NCBI GenBank assembly: GCA_023512835.1
Contig: JAKCVP010000379.1
Coordinates: 1 to 64,000, forward strand
Direction: 5' to 3'
DNA length: 64,000 nt
DNA from: Taxillus chinensis
Taxonomy: Eukaryota > Streptophyta > Magnoliopsida > Santalales > Loranthaceae
Both the position numbers and the translations under genes were made by a program. The notes beneath the pieces were generated by a model. It searched no databases, was not told where the DNA came from, and worked only from the letters and a program-made list of their open reading frames with translations. Position 1 is the stretch's first letter. Every line of letters begins with the position of its first letter. This document shows, piece after piece, positions 35,699 through 44,269 of this stretch.

Positions 35699-36454
35699 TC
35701 AAACATCATATTGACGCACGTTGCCTTGTTCAGCGATGTGATCTCTTATCTGCTGAACAATCAATGTCCATTCTCTCATGGCTCCAGACCCCACGTCACC
35801 GCAAGCAAGCGTTTTGTCCTGCGGGAAGAGCACATGTATCCACGGCCGTAGGCCATCCTCAGTCTGCCAGCTCTGGATTTCTGCCAGCTGTCTCTTCGTC
35901 AGAGGATGCCTCCACATGGCCGTGTTCATCGCTGGCGCCAAGAAGATAAGTCTCTGCTTCTTACGGTGCTCCTCTTCGCTTGTGCCAGGGACAAGAACTT
36001 GCCATGCGCGGATGATCGACGTGATCAGGTTGTCAGACAAGCCATACGAGATCTTGCTCAGGGTATTCGCAGATACTGGGACAACCCATAACGAGTCTGC
36101 CCAGCGTCGAAGTTCAATGTGTAGTATTGGCGCGTTCCTGGTCCAGGACGGAGTCCATTCGTCGCTATCATAGTAGATACCATCCACGTTGGGCTGCTGC
36201 TGAATATAACCGCAGTCGGGCTGTTCGGTGCTCTGCCCCTTGAGAAACTCTGCTGCTGCGGCTGTGAGGACGATCCTGATTGACAGATTTGTGTCACGGC
36301 TGAGCGCCTGCACTATGCTCGGAAGCTTGATAGTTGCCACAGACCCGCTGCATGCGAGCAAGAGATGGTATTTGTTGTCGTTGACATGGTCTGCTGCCTT
36401 GAACGCATCTCGCTTTAGAGAACCTTGAGTGTTTGGATCGGTTTCAACGGCCAT
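35699..36454 (-). CDS. Phosphopantothenoylcysteine decarboxylase (HFCD flavoprotein)
   Basis: A 251-residue intronless flavoprotein of the Hal3/Cab3/Coq-HFCD family. It decarboxylates 4'-phosphopantothenoylcysteine in coenzyme A synthesis. The FMN-binding start is 'YHLLLACSGSVATIKLP', the active-site His lies in 'ILHIELRRWAD', 'VVPVSANTLSKISYGLSDNL' follows, the substrate clamp is 'PAMNTAMWRHP' and the catalytic flap Cys is in 'LACGDVGSGAM'. All key residues are present, so it should be active and not only a phosphatase-regulatory Hal3 type. In yeast the enzyme is a heterotrimer of such subunits; whether this one is homomeric is unknown. A slightly longer reading starts at TTG (36466); the ATG at 36454 is chosen. 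Confidence 0.9.
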   Translation of the reverse strand: MAVETDPNTQGSLKRDAFKAADHVNDNKYHLLLACSGSVATIKLPSIVQALSRDTNLSIRIVLTAAAAEFLKGQSTEQPDCGYIQQQPNVDGIYYDSDEWTPSWTRNAPILHIELRRWADSLWVVPVSANTLSKISYGLSDNLITSIIRAWQVLVPGTSEEEHRKKQRLIFLAPAMNTAMWRHPLTKRQLAEIQSWQTEDGLRPWIHVLFPQDKTLACGDVGSGAMREWTLIVQQIRDHIAEQGNVRQYDV

Positions 36455-37020
36455 AGCGGAACACAAGTGAAGAGGTAGCTATTCTGAACCGAGTTACGGT
36501 CAAAGGTAATCAAGTCTCCAAAATCTTAGGTCTAAGCTGATGAAACATCATCCGGTTGGAAGGTGTGTGTTCGTAGTGGCGATGGGTATGCATCACTAAC
36601 TTAGCTATGTGTCAAGGGCTTCTACCCATTACCAATCTTGCTTATCAAGAGAATACGAAACTTTTTGTGGAATGAGACATGAAAGAATCTAATCGATTGA
36701 ATAATTGTATAGCGCGTGTATGGATACAATACGATGTTCAGATAGTGGGCAGCCCAGTGCTGGGACACAAGTATTCAGCCATGTCGTCGCCTGCACGTGA
36801 CCGATGATAGACGACTCGATGTCATCACGTGCTGAGATCAGAGCGATGTCAACAGTGCACGAAGTATACCCCCCTTACCTACCTATACTCAATCAGAAAC
36901 CTTCGTGTTACTCTCCACTCCTTATATTCAAGCTCTAGATCTCAATAACGCTTCGTCTTCATAAGCTTAAGTCCAGCTCTTGAACACCTAGATCACCCAC
37001 AACCACCACCCAGCAACCAA
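36455..37020. promoter_or_regulatory. Divergent promoter with two CACGTG boxes
   Basis: 566 bases between divergent starts. Perfect CACGTG palindromes occur at 36794-36799 (GCACGTGA) and 36826-36831 (TCACGTGC), 32 bases apart. These are the core of bHLH factors such as Cbf1, Pho4 or SREBP-type proteins. A poly-pyrimidine stretch precedes the plus-strand start. Confidence 0.5.
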
Positions 37021-38103
37021 ATGCCCCTCCACCTCCTAGGAAAGAAGTCATGGAATCCCTACGCCCCAGAAGCAATAGCCCGCGTCCGCGCCGACGAAGA
37101 AGCCCACGAATCACTCCAACGCGACTACGCAGACCGCATAGCACAACACGAAGCAGCACGCCGTCTAGCACAACTGCGCAGCCAACCCTTCACCGCGCGC
37201 ACGCCCACCCCGCCGCCAGACCGCGTCGATGCGCGATCCAACCAGCCCAACGACCGCAAGCGAAAAACCGACTACGACACGAAGCGGCGCAGAGGAGAAG
37301 ACGACACCGAGCGTGATATTCGCATTGCAAAGTCCCGAGCTGTAGAGGCTGATCAGAGGGGTGCTGCGCGGGATGCTGCGCTGCGGCGTGCTGATGCGCA
37401 GACGCCTGATGTACAGGATGCACGGGGTCATATTCAGCTTTTTGCCGAGCCTGCTGCGAAACCACGGTTGGGTGCGCGAGAGAGTCGGCGTGAGGAGGCT
37501 GAGCAGCGGAGGAAAGAGGATGCGGAAGGAGGCATGCGATTTAAGAACGCCGCTGGGTATGGCGAGTCATCCTCGTTAGGGAGGCAAGGGCCTTGGTATG
37601 CTCGTAGTGGATATAGTGGTACAGAGGAACTTGACCCGGCTACTTCAGAGAGGATGATTGAAGAGGCAGAGGGAAGACAAAGGCGAGAGGAAAAGAAAAT
37701 TGCCAGTGCAGATCCACTGGCTGCCATGAAGTCCGGCGTCAAGAAGATGAAGGACCGCGAGAAAGTCAACGAGGAAAGGCGAGAGCAGATGGAGCGTTTT
37801 CGTGAGGAGCAAGAGCGCGCTTTCAAAAGAGAGGAGCGGATCAGAAAGCTGAAGGACAGGGAATCCCGCAGGGACCGCGGGCACCGGAGTCGCAGCCCTT
37901 CGGGACGTGATGGTCAAAGAGGCAGGAGTATCGATCGACACTACCGGCATCGCGAGCATGGGTACAGGGACGACTCACGTCGATCTAGGCACGACCACCA
38001 AAGGACAGAAGACCGATATGCTGATCATAGCGACAGACAGCACACCTCACATTCGCGACGACATACACATCGTGAGGAGCATAGGCTAAGTCCCATCACT
38101 TAG
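37021..38103 (+). CDS. CIR-N / LENG1-like spliceosome-associated protein
   Basis: An intronless frame of 360 residues. The N-terminus 'MPLHLLGKKSWNPYAPEAI' followed by 'ARVRADEEAHE' is the CIR N-terminal domain seen in CBF1-interacting corepressor and LENG1-type proteins. The rest is highly charged. A coiled-coil-like Glu/Arg/Lys region around 210-290 ('RMIEEAEGRQRREEKKIAS') precedes an Arg/Ser/His-rich tail with 'RSRSPSGRDGQRGRS'. RS-like tails and CIR-N domains are typical of proteins that travel with the spliceosome, so a nuclear pre-mRNA processing role is likely but inferred. The tail is low-complexity, and only the first 40 residues support the family name. Confidence 0.8.
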   Translation: MPLHLLGKKSWNPYAPEAIARVRADEEAHESLQRDYADRIAQHEAARRLAQLRSQPFTARTPTPPPDRVDARSNQPNDRKRKTDYDTKRRRGEDDTERDIRIAKSRAVEADQRGAARDAALRRADAQTPDVQDARGHIQLFAEPAAKPRLGARESRREEAEQRRKEDAEGGMRFKNAAGYGESSSLGRQGPWYARSGYSGTEELDPATSERMIEEAEGRQRREEKKIASADPLAAMKSGVKKMKDREKVNEERREQMERFREEQERAFKREERIRKLKDRESRRDRGHRSRSPSGRDGQRGRSIDRHYRHREHGYRDDSRRSRHDHQRTEDRYADHSDRQHTSHSRRHTHREEHRLSPIT

Positions 38104-38287
38104 TTTTGACGTAACCGCGATTCACTTCCAGGCACCAAAGCTACCTGGCAGCTAAGTTAACGTGTGAAGATGCGGATTGCATTCATGCTATCTCATTCGC
38201 TGCGAAGAGCGGCACTCCGACAAACAGAAGTAGAGCCGTTTCATGCTTGATTATCATCTTGTTTCAAATTTCATTAAGTCGTCCCTT
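38104..38287. other. Short convergent spacer
   Basis: 184 bases separate the stop codons of the CIR-N gene and BLI-3, so their 3' UTRs probably overlap. Confidence 0.5.
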
Positions 38288-39172
38288 TTACGGGTTGGAC
38301 GCGCGCCCTAGACGAGACTGTCAGTCTCGCTCACACGGTAGGTGTTATGGCAATGGACTGGACTTACATTGGCTCAGCTCTGCCTCCTCGAGGTGTCTCA
38401 GCTTGTTGACCGAGGCTACTTGGCCAGTGATGGCGCCCTTGGCAACCTCAATGGCAGCGCCCAGCTGGGTCCTGCCGCTGACGGCGTACTGAGCAGTAAT
38501 GGCCTTGACCTTGATGGCGCCGATACGAGGATCCTCAGGCCCACCGTCATGCTTACCATCACCTAGGTCGCCGAGCCATGCCTTTAGTGACTCGGAGTAG
38601 TACTTCCGGATAAAGGAGCGGTCGGTAATGACCTCTGCCTGGCCTGAAATGGATGCCCATTCACCGGCTGATGAAATGAAAGCAATGTTGATATCAGGGT
38701 CCGAGGCCAGGTCGTCAGTCTTGCCGGACTCTGTGTTGGTGTGGAAGATTAGGTCAACACCATTGCCCTCCTGTGATGTGCGGTCAGTCTAGCGCTCAGC
38801 TGATACATTGTGGGCGGGCAGCTCTACCTTGCCAGCTACAGCCATGGCACGGCTGACCAGCAGCCCCTTGGGCGCAATCCGGGTGGTCATCATGCCAAAC
38901 TTTTGCTTCTCGACGAAGTTGACAAGATCAGTGATCTTGGTCTTGACGTCGGGCTCATCCTTGTTGGAGGCGACATAAGGGTCGGCAGGCTTGTTGGAGG
39001 GAGTGTCTGTGTTGCTGAAAGACATGTTTGCGGATCTGGTAGAAAACACTCTGTCAGAACCACGTTGGCACGAAGGAACAGTCCACAGAGGCCGAGCAGC
39101 AGTGGCACGAGACAGTCTCGAGTGCTGAATCTGCCTGACAGAGAAGCGAGCAGTCCTGCGCAGTGAAGCCAT
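38288..39172 (-). CDS. bli-3: BLI-3, blue-light-inducible PNPOx-like flavin protein
   Basis: Exons 39172-38828, 38770-38368 and 38307-38288 join to 255 residues; the last exon is only 20 nt and ends 'QWRASNP'. The core 'VEKQKFGMMTTR', 'DLIFHTNTESGKTDDL', 'GEWASISGQAEV' and 'LKAWLGDLGDGKHDGGPED' closely follows Neurospora BLI-3. That protein is a general-stress-protein-26-like member of the pyridoxamine-phosphate-oxidase split barrel and is light-induced through the White Collar complex. The flavin-binding role is family knowledge. Two in-frame ATGs exist. M50 at 39025 ('MSFSNTDTPSNK') matches the known start. The ATG at 39172 adds 49 residues rich in Arg and nearly free of acid, ending 'VFSTRSAN', which looks like a mitochondrial presequence. 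Introns are 57 and 60 nt. Confidence 0.88.
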
Positions 39173-39593
39173 AGATGCAGAGCCAACTGTGAGAATAATT
39201 GAAACTTACTCTGACGTTTCTGGAGGAGTAGATTTGCGTGTAGAGAGGAGAAACTGAGAGAGGAGTAGAATCGAGGAAAACAATGGGCGTGGACGCGTCT
39301 AGGTATGTTGGTGATGCTGGATGCCCCTCGCATGCCATGGCCCCTCATACGTCACTTTCCTACGGCAAAGCAACGAATTCTCGTCAACGACTCCGTACGC
39401 CCGCTAGCTGCAACGGAGCTTGGAACTAACGTCATGACTTTCAATTGATGATACTTACAGCCGGTCGTGCCAGTGCTGGCGTGATTCGAGAGCTCCTTGA
39501 CGTTCGCTATTCTAGCTTCTTCGCCTTTGAGTGAAGCGTAGGGTACCTAATTTATTTCGCTGACCAAAGTACTCTAATTAGCCACGTCGCGTC
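39173..39593. promoter_or_regulatory. Divergent promoter, BLI-3 / CBM-like protein
   Basis: 421 bases between divergent starts. GATC/GATA-type motifs occur (for example TTGATGATAC near 39446) but no distinct light-response element could be fixed. Confidence 0.3.
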
Positions 39594-40076
39594 ATGACTG
39601 CTCCGTCCGACACTGACAGTAGCTATAGCAAGCCCTGTACGCTCTGCAGCACACCTAGAGATGTTCTGGTGAGGTGCCAGATTGACGAGACTGGCAAATG
39701 GCATCTTGTCTGTCCCGGATCCTGCTGGAAAAATGTCAGCGGCGGCATCATTGACGGCGACGGCGCAGATGATCATCAGTTCTATCGGTACGGAGGTATG
39801 TGGAAGAATAAGCACGAGGCTGTCAGTGCAAAGAAACCGAAAAAGGCAAAGGCTTCCAATGGCACCACATCCGAAGAGCATACGTCTTCTCACGACACAT
39901 CTGTAGCCCCGGATTGGAGAGGTGACGAAAGGAAATATACAAGAAACGACTGCGCCAAGTACGATGGAAAGCTCTGGATTTGCAGGAAGAGCCACGTGAG
40001 CCAGGAGGGACGAGCACCACCCGCAAACATTGCTCAATGGAAAGAGGCAGTGGCGCTACGCGTAGATCCTGACTGA
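39594..40076 (+). CDS. Cys-rich protein with chitin-binding-like tail
   Basis: An intronless frame of 160 residues. The N-terminal half has a zinc-ligand-like set ('CTLCSTPRDVLVRC' then 'WHLVCPGSCW') and conserved aromatic residues ('FYRYGGMWKNKHE'). A Lys/Ser-rich linker follows. The C-terminal 45 residues ('YTRNDCAKYDGKLWICRKSH' and on to 'PPANIAQWKEA') follow the Tyr-x(n)-Asp-x-Val/Cys-x-Tyr-x-Gly-x-x-Trp/Tyr-x-Cys-x-x-x-His plan of CBM5/12 chitin-binding modules. No signal peptide is present, so the protein is apparently intracellular. The N-terminal motif occurs in conserved fungal proteins of unknown function. Convergent with arginase, with only 28 bases between stop codons. Confidence 0.72.
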   Translation: MTAPSDTDSSYSKPCTLCSTPRDVLVRCQIDETGKWHLVCPGSCWKNVSGGIIDGDGADDHQFYRYGGMWKNKHEAVSAKKPKKAKASNGTTSEEHTSSHDTSVAPDWRGDERKYTRNDCAKYDGKLWICRKSHVSQEGRAPPANIAQWKEAVALRVDPD

Positions 40077-40104
40077 ACATGTTTTATTGTCCTGCTGGGT
40101 CCGA

Positions 40105-41203
40105 TCATAGCAAAGTGTCGCCCAAAGCACAGCGAACAATAGAGCATCCGGCTCTGATTGTTTCGCTAGCCCCTGCGGTTTCTAGGCTCGGATTGACCTC
40201 CACGAGATCAAGAGCTATCAGCGAGCCGGTTGCTGCAACGCTCTCCGCAATAAAGTCTCCTTCACGCAGAGTCAAGCCCCCTCGAACAGCAGTGCCGGTA
40301 CTGGGAGCCCACATAGGATCTAGGGCATCAATGTCAAAGGATAGGTGGATGGGCGTGTCAGATCCAATATGTCCCAGAGCCAGCTCCATGACCTTTCCAA
40401 TACCATGCCTAGCAACTCTGTCAGTAGGAGATACCCAGGCCAGATGATTTATGCCGACTTACTTGTCGATATCATGCATGCTGAATGCCTTGATGCGGTT
40501 GTCTCTCAAAATTTTCTTTTCGCCTCGGTCAATGTCTCTCAGGCCAATGTAGACCAGCTTAGACACTGATATTTGCATGTCATCCTCGATCCATCCGAAG
40601 ATCTCTGGATCCTTTTCCTTCGCCAGGCCAGCCAAAAAGGCTACGGGCATTCCATGAATGTTTCCACTGTCACTGGTCTCTGGAGTGTTGATATCAGCAT
40701 GGGCATCCACCCAAATGATGGCAATCTCTTTGCCTAATCGCTCTCGAGTGGCCTTTGCGGTGCCCGCAATAGTGCCAATGGCGATGCTGTGATCACCGCC
40801 CAGGGTCAACACAAGCCGGCCTTTACTGGAGTGTTCATAGACTTGGCCAGCAAGCGCCTTGGTTACAGCGGACACTGCACGAGGCTTCTTCATATTGCGA
40901 TGATCCGGATCTTCTGCCGGAAGGACTTCCGCATAAGAATGTACCTGGCCATCATGATAGACATTAAAACCCAGATCATCCTTGATCTGGTCAATCAGCC
41001 CTGACTCGATCAACGCCATGGGCGCAGCATCGACTCCTGGCTTACACTACACGAATACCTCACGTCAGTACATCTGCCTAGCTGGGGTTAGTGGGGTCTC
41101 CGCTGATCACGCGTACCTGCCCTCCAGAGAAGCCAACTGCGACAATACCAAGATCATTCTGCGTTGGCAGGAACTTCGGCTGCTGTGTAGGTGGAGCCGT
41201 CAT
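40105..41203 (-). CDS. CAR1: Arginase
   Basis: Exons 41203-41117, 41046-40463 and 40408-40105 join in phase to 324 residues, the normal arginase length. It hydrolyses L-arginine to ornithine and urea with a binuclear manganese site. The metal ligands are visible in 'LGGDHSIAIG', 'WVDAHADINTPE' and 'SFDIDALDP'. Substrate-loop residues are in 'SGNIHGMPVAF', and the family end is 'LDLVEVNPSLE'. The first exon 'AVGFSGGQ' joins 'CKPGVDAAPMALIESGL'. Introns are 70 and 54 nt. Expected to be cytosolic and induced by arginine; no site could be fixed. Confidence 0.95.
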
Positions 41204-42212
41204 GGTGGTACACGTTGATCCTAAGCTGTTGAATGTGACTCTTTCCAGGTTCTTCCCTGATGATTGAGGCAGGCAGGTATGACCGACGATCACTAGCGCG
41301 GATCTTGGCGTGCTGTTGTTGAGGGCGTCTGCTATCGATAAGCGTCACTGGCCGTGGGTGCTTGCAAAGTGCCCTGGTGGAATCACGCCAAAACACAGTG
41401 GAAGTAGGTATATGGCGATGTAGCACAGACGTGCAGCGTTCAAAAAGTTCTTATCGGAAACGAGGCGGTGCTACCCTCTTTATACATGGCCGAAGCCAGC
41501 TGCGACGCCGGACACTAGCCAATCTTCGCAGATTGGCCCGTACCGCTAATGGCAGGTGTAGTCTCCTCCTGCGCTTAAGGGAAGAGATGAAGTAGAACAC
41601 CCAGACAAACCACGCCCGAACTTTCGTCACATAGTTACATCCCGTCGCGGCGTCGTCCGAATACTCACCAGACACGTAATCGAAAACACAAAGAAACATG
41701 ACGGTCTCGTCATAAAGAGGAGTAGTAGTAAATGGTGTATATGTATTCTGCGTGCAATAGACGACGTCGCCCTGCAATATGGGTGCACTAGCGCAGCTTT
41801 GCATCTCTGCGCAGGCAGCTCTCCGGGTAGCAGTAATGTACAGCCGAGAGCTGGACATCCGGGTATAAATGAAGTGCAGTAAGTTGCCTCTGCAGACTTC
41901 AACAGCAGTACGCAAAATCAAGCGCAGTGCTCAATGCGTTTGGCGGTAAAGCAGATGCGGAACGCTTGCAAAGAAAGTCATTAATGGACGTCAGCAAGAA
42001 AAGTCGTAGACCAAATCATTTCTGTATCGTAGCCCTTGTGCATGGCTGTCATCAAGTCGTTCGTTGTGAAGGTAGTTCTTGTGCTAGGCGGACTGTTCGG
42101 TCCACCCGAAGTTCTCGAAAGCTCGGCTCCCGTCTTACAAGGAAGCAAGTGGGGAAAGCGCCTCCAGCGCATAGCGTGGAAGCATTCGTCCATGTAACCC
42201 TCTGGTGACATT
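41204..42212. other. Intergenic, no gene seen
   Basis: About 1 kb holding the arginase promoter and the 3' flank of the C2H2 factor, both on the minus strand. A minus-strand frame at 41451-41921 has no family features. Confidence 0.5.
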
Positions 42213-44269
42213 TCATCGACCCTCTTGCTCGGCATTACGGGTTGCAGCAGCAGCAAGGGTATCCAGGGGTGTCATGTTGACGGATGGAGGTCCCGACATC
42301 TGCGCAGCAGGGTGCGCATTGGCGTGGGACTGAAAGTAGTGCTGTGAAGTCGCGGAACGGAGCTTGTCCCTGGCTGCTTCGTCAACGAGATGAGCAGGAG
42401 GCAACTCGCCCGAGTTGTTACGCTGCAACACCACAGGCGGATGGCCAAGAAGGGGTGCATTCCCTGGTGTGGGTAGATTCTCACTACTCGCAGATTCCGC
42501 CGGTGACGTTCGGAAGTTTGGGCTTTCGTCGATCAATGCTGGCCCAGGCTCGCTGGAGAATATCTGCGGCATTGTACGCTGAGGGGTGGCAGGATGTTGA
42601 GAGGCCGGTGCCAGCGAAGGCTCCATTGGCGGAAGGTGATTCGAAGCCGAAGAGCCATAGGGCGCAGTGACCGGTCGCGGGCCATGGGGCGGCGCAGGTT
42701 GCCAAGCAGCATCTGCAGGCGGTGTTTGTGCCGCAATGTCGATTTGCGACACGTGCTGGTTGATCGAGGACCACGAGTTCCGCTTGCTGCCCGCGTCGCT
42801 GGCTTGCTGGCCATGGGATACATCTCGCATCGGTGTGTCTTGGACGTCGGGTGCCCGCCGAGGAGGTGCGATGGGTTGTACATGAGCCCTATCAAAGGTT
42901 TCAATACCAGGAAGTCGGATGGACTGTTGCGCTGCTGGTTGGCTCGCGGAGATTGGCTGTGGTGCATCAGGAGTTTGATAGTAGCTCAGACCGCTAGTGG
43001 CAGGCCTCGGGCCTGTGTAAGCAGTCGTTGGATGCCAGGTACGGCGCTTCCACACTGACTCGGGGCTTTCTGGCTGTTCTGACCGAGCATCTGAACTGAA
43101 CGTCGAGCTCACGGGGCTGGCCATTGAGCTTGCAATTGGAGAAAAATGCGGGTGCCCGTGCGCAGCAGGCGAAGCGTACTGTGCACCGCCGGCAGCGGAC
43201 AGCGCTGCCTGCTGATACAGGGAAGGCTGCGTGGGCACTGACAGTCTCCTTGCATGAGCCGGAGTTCTGCTTTCCCACTGTCCACGAGGCGTAAAATGGA
43301 TGGGCGAGTTGAGAGATGCGGGCTGGGTTGCAGGACTGCCAACGTCTTGCGAGTATGCAGACATGGGAGTACTGTAACCGCTTGGCGAGAAACTGTAGTA
43401 TGGCGCTTCACTTCCGTGAGAATTCGCAGAATAGGTATCGACTGCCAGGCCTGTCCTTGGAGGACCCTGAGCCATGGCGATTGGCGGTGGTCTCCTTCTG
43501 CCATCGTCGGGTACGCCAATATCAGACACAGAGCCAATGCTTGACCCAGACATGTTCCGGCTGTGGCCGCGGCTGTGGGCGCCACCGCCGCTCAGCGTGG
43601 AGTTTCGGTTCCTATGCGTCTTGACTCGATCTGTTCGGACCTGACGCTGAAATCTGGTTCCTGTTGCCGCGAGCGAATCACCGGGAATGTCTTCGTTTAC
43701 GTGAACAGTCTGGGCATGTTGTCGCAAGTTGTCAAGGCGGGAAAATCGTCGCATGCAGTGACACTGGAACGGGCGCTCTCCGGTATGCTTCCTGATGTGG
43801 CATTAGTAATGATGGGTAAATGTGAGCGTGAGACTACGGACCGGATGTGGCGAGCAAGGTGCTCGCTCCTTGTGAAGCTCAAATTGCAAGGAGGGTAATC
43901 GGTACAGTAGAAGCGTTGGCCCTTCTTCTTCTTTGAAGGCCTCGAGTCGCTTGCATCACTTTCATTCTCCGAGTCGTGGTCTTCTGTCTTCAGATCTGTC
44001 TGTATTGACTCAAGCGAGGCATTTGATCGATGTGCGTTGATCCTGTCGCGATTCGAGTCTGACCTGAAATGGGCAGGCGCAGGCGACGAGGGGTGTGCAG
44101 CGCGGGATTTGCTGGCAGCATCGAAAGTGGCCTGGGTCGGTGTCTTTTGCAGAGAAGCATCGGCAGTGGGTGTGCGTGGAGGAAAGGGACCAAAGGATGG
44201 CAATTCTGCGGGTGAGGGAGATGAATGGGGGAGGGCGGACGGCGGTCTGTCATCGACGGCAGCGCTCAT
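42213..44269 (-). CDS. C2H2 zinc-finger factor with a short C-x-C finger
   Basis: Exons 44269-43842 and 43791-42213 (50-nt intron, GTCCGT donor, ATCAG acceptor) join to 668 residues. The intron splits the tandem zinc fingers. Finger 1 is '[20 protein letters not shown]' with paired His and a Cys-x5-Cys spacing. The standard linker 'KHTGERPFQ' follows. Finger 2 begins '[16 protein letters not shown]', with only one residue between its cysteines. A 'PSKKKKGQR' basic patch before the fingers could be a nuclear signal. The remaining 450 residues are Ser/Pro/Gln/Ala-rich and probably disordered activation regions. The finger pair is typical of fungal stress and carbon-type C2H2 factors, but I cannot assign an orthologue. 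Confidence 0.85.
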
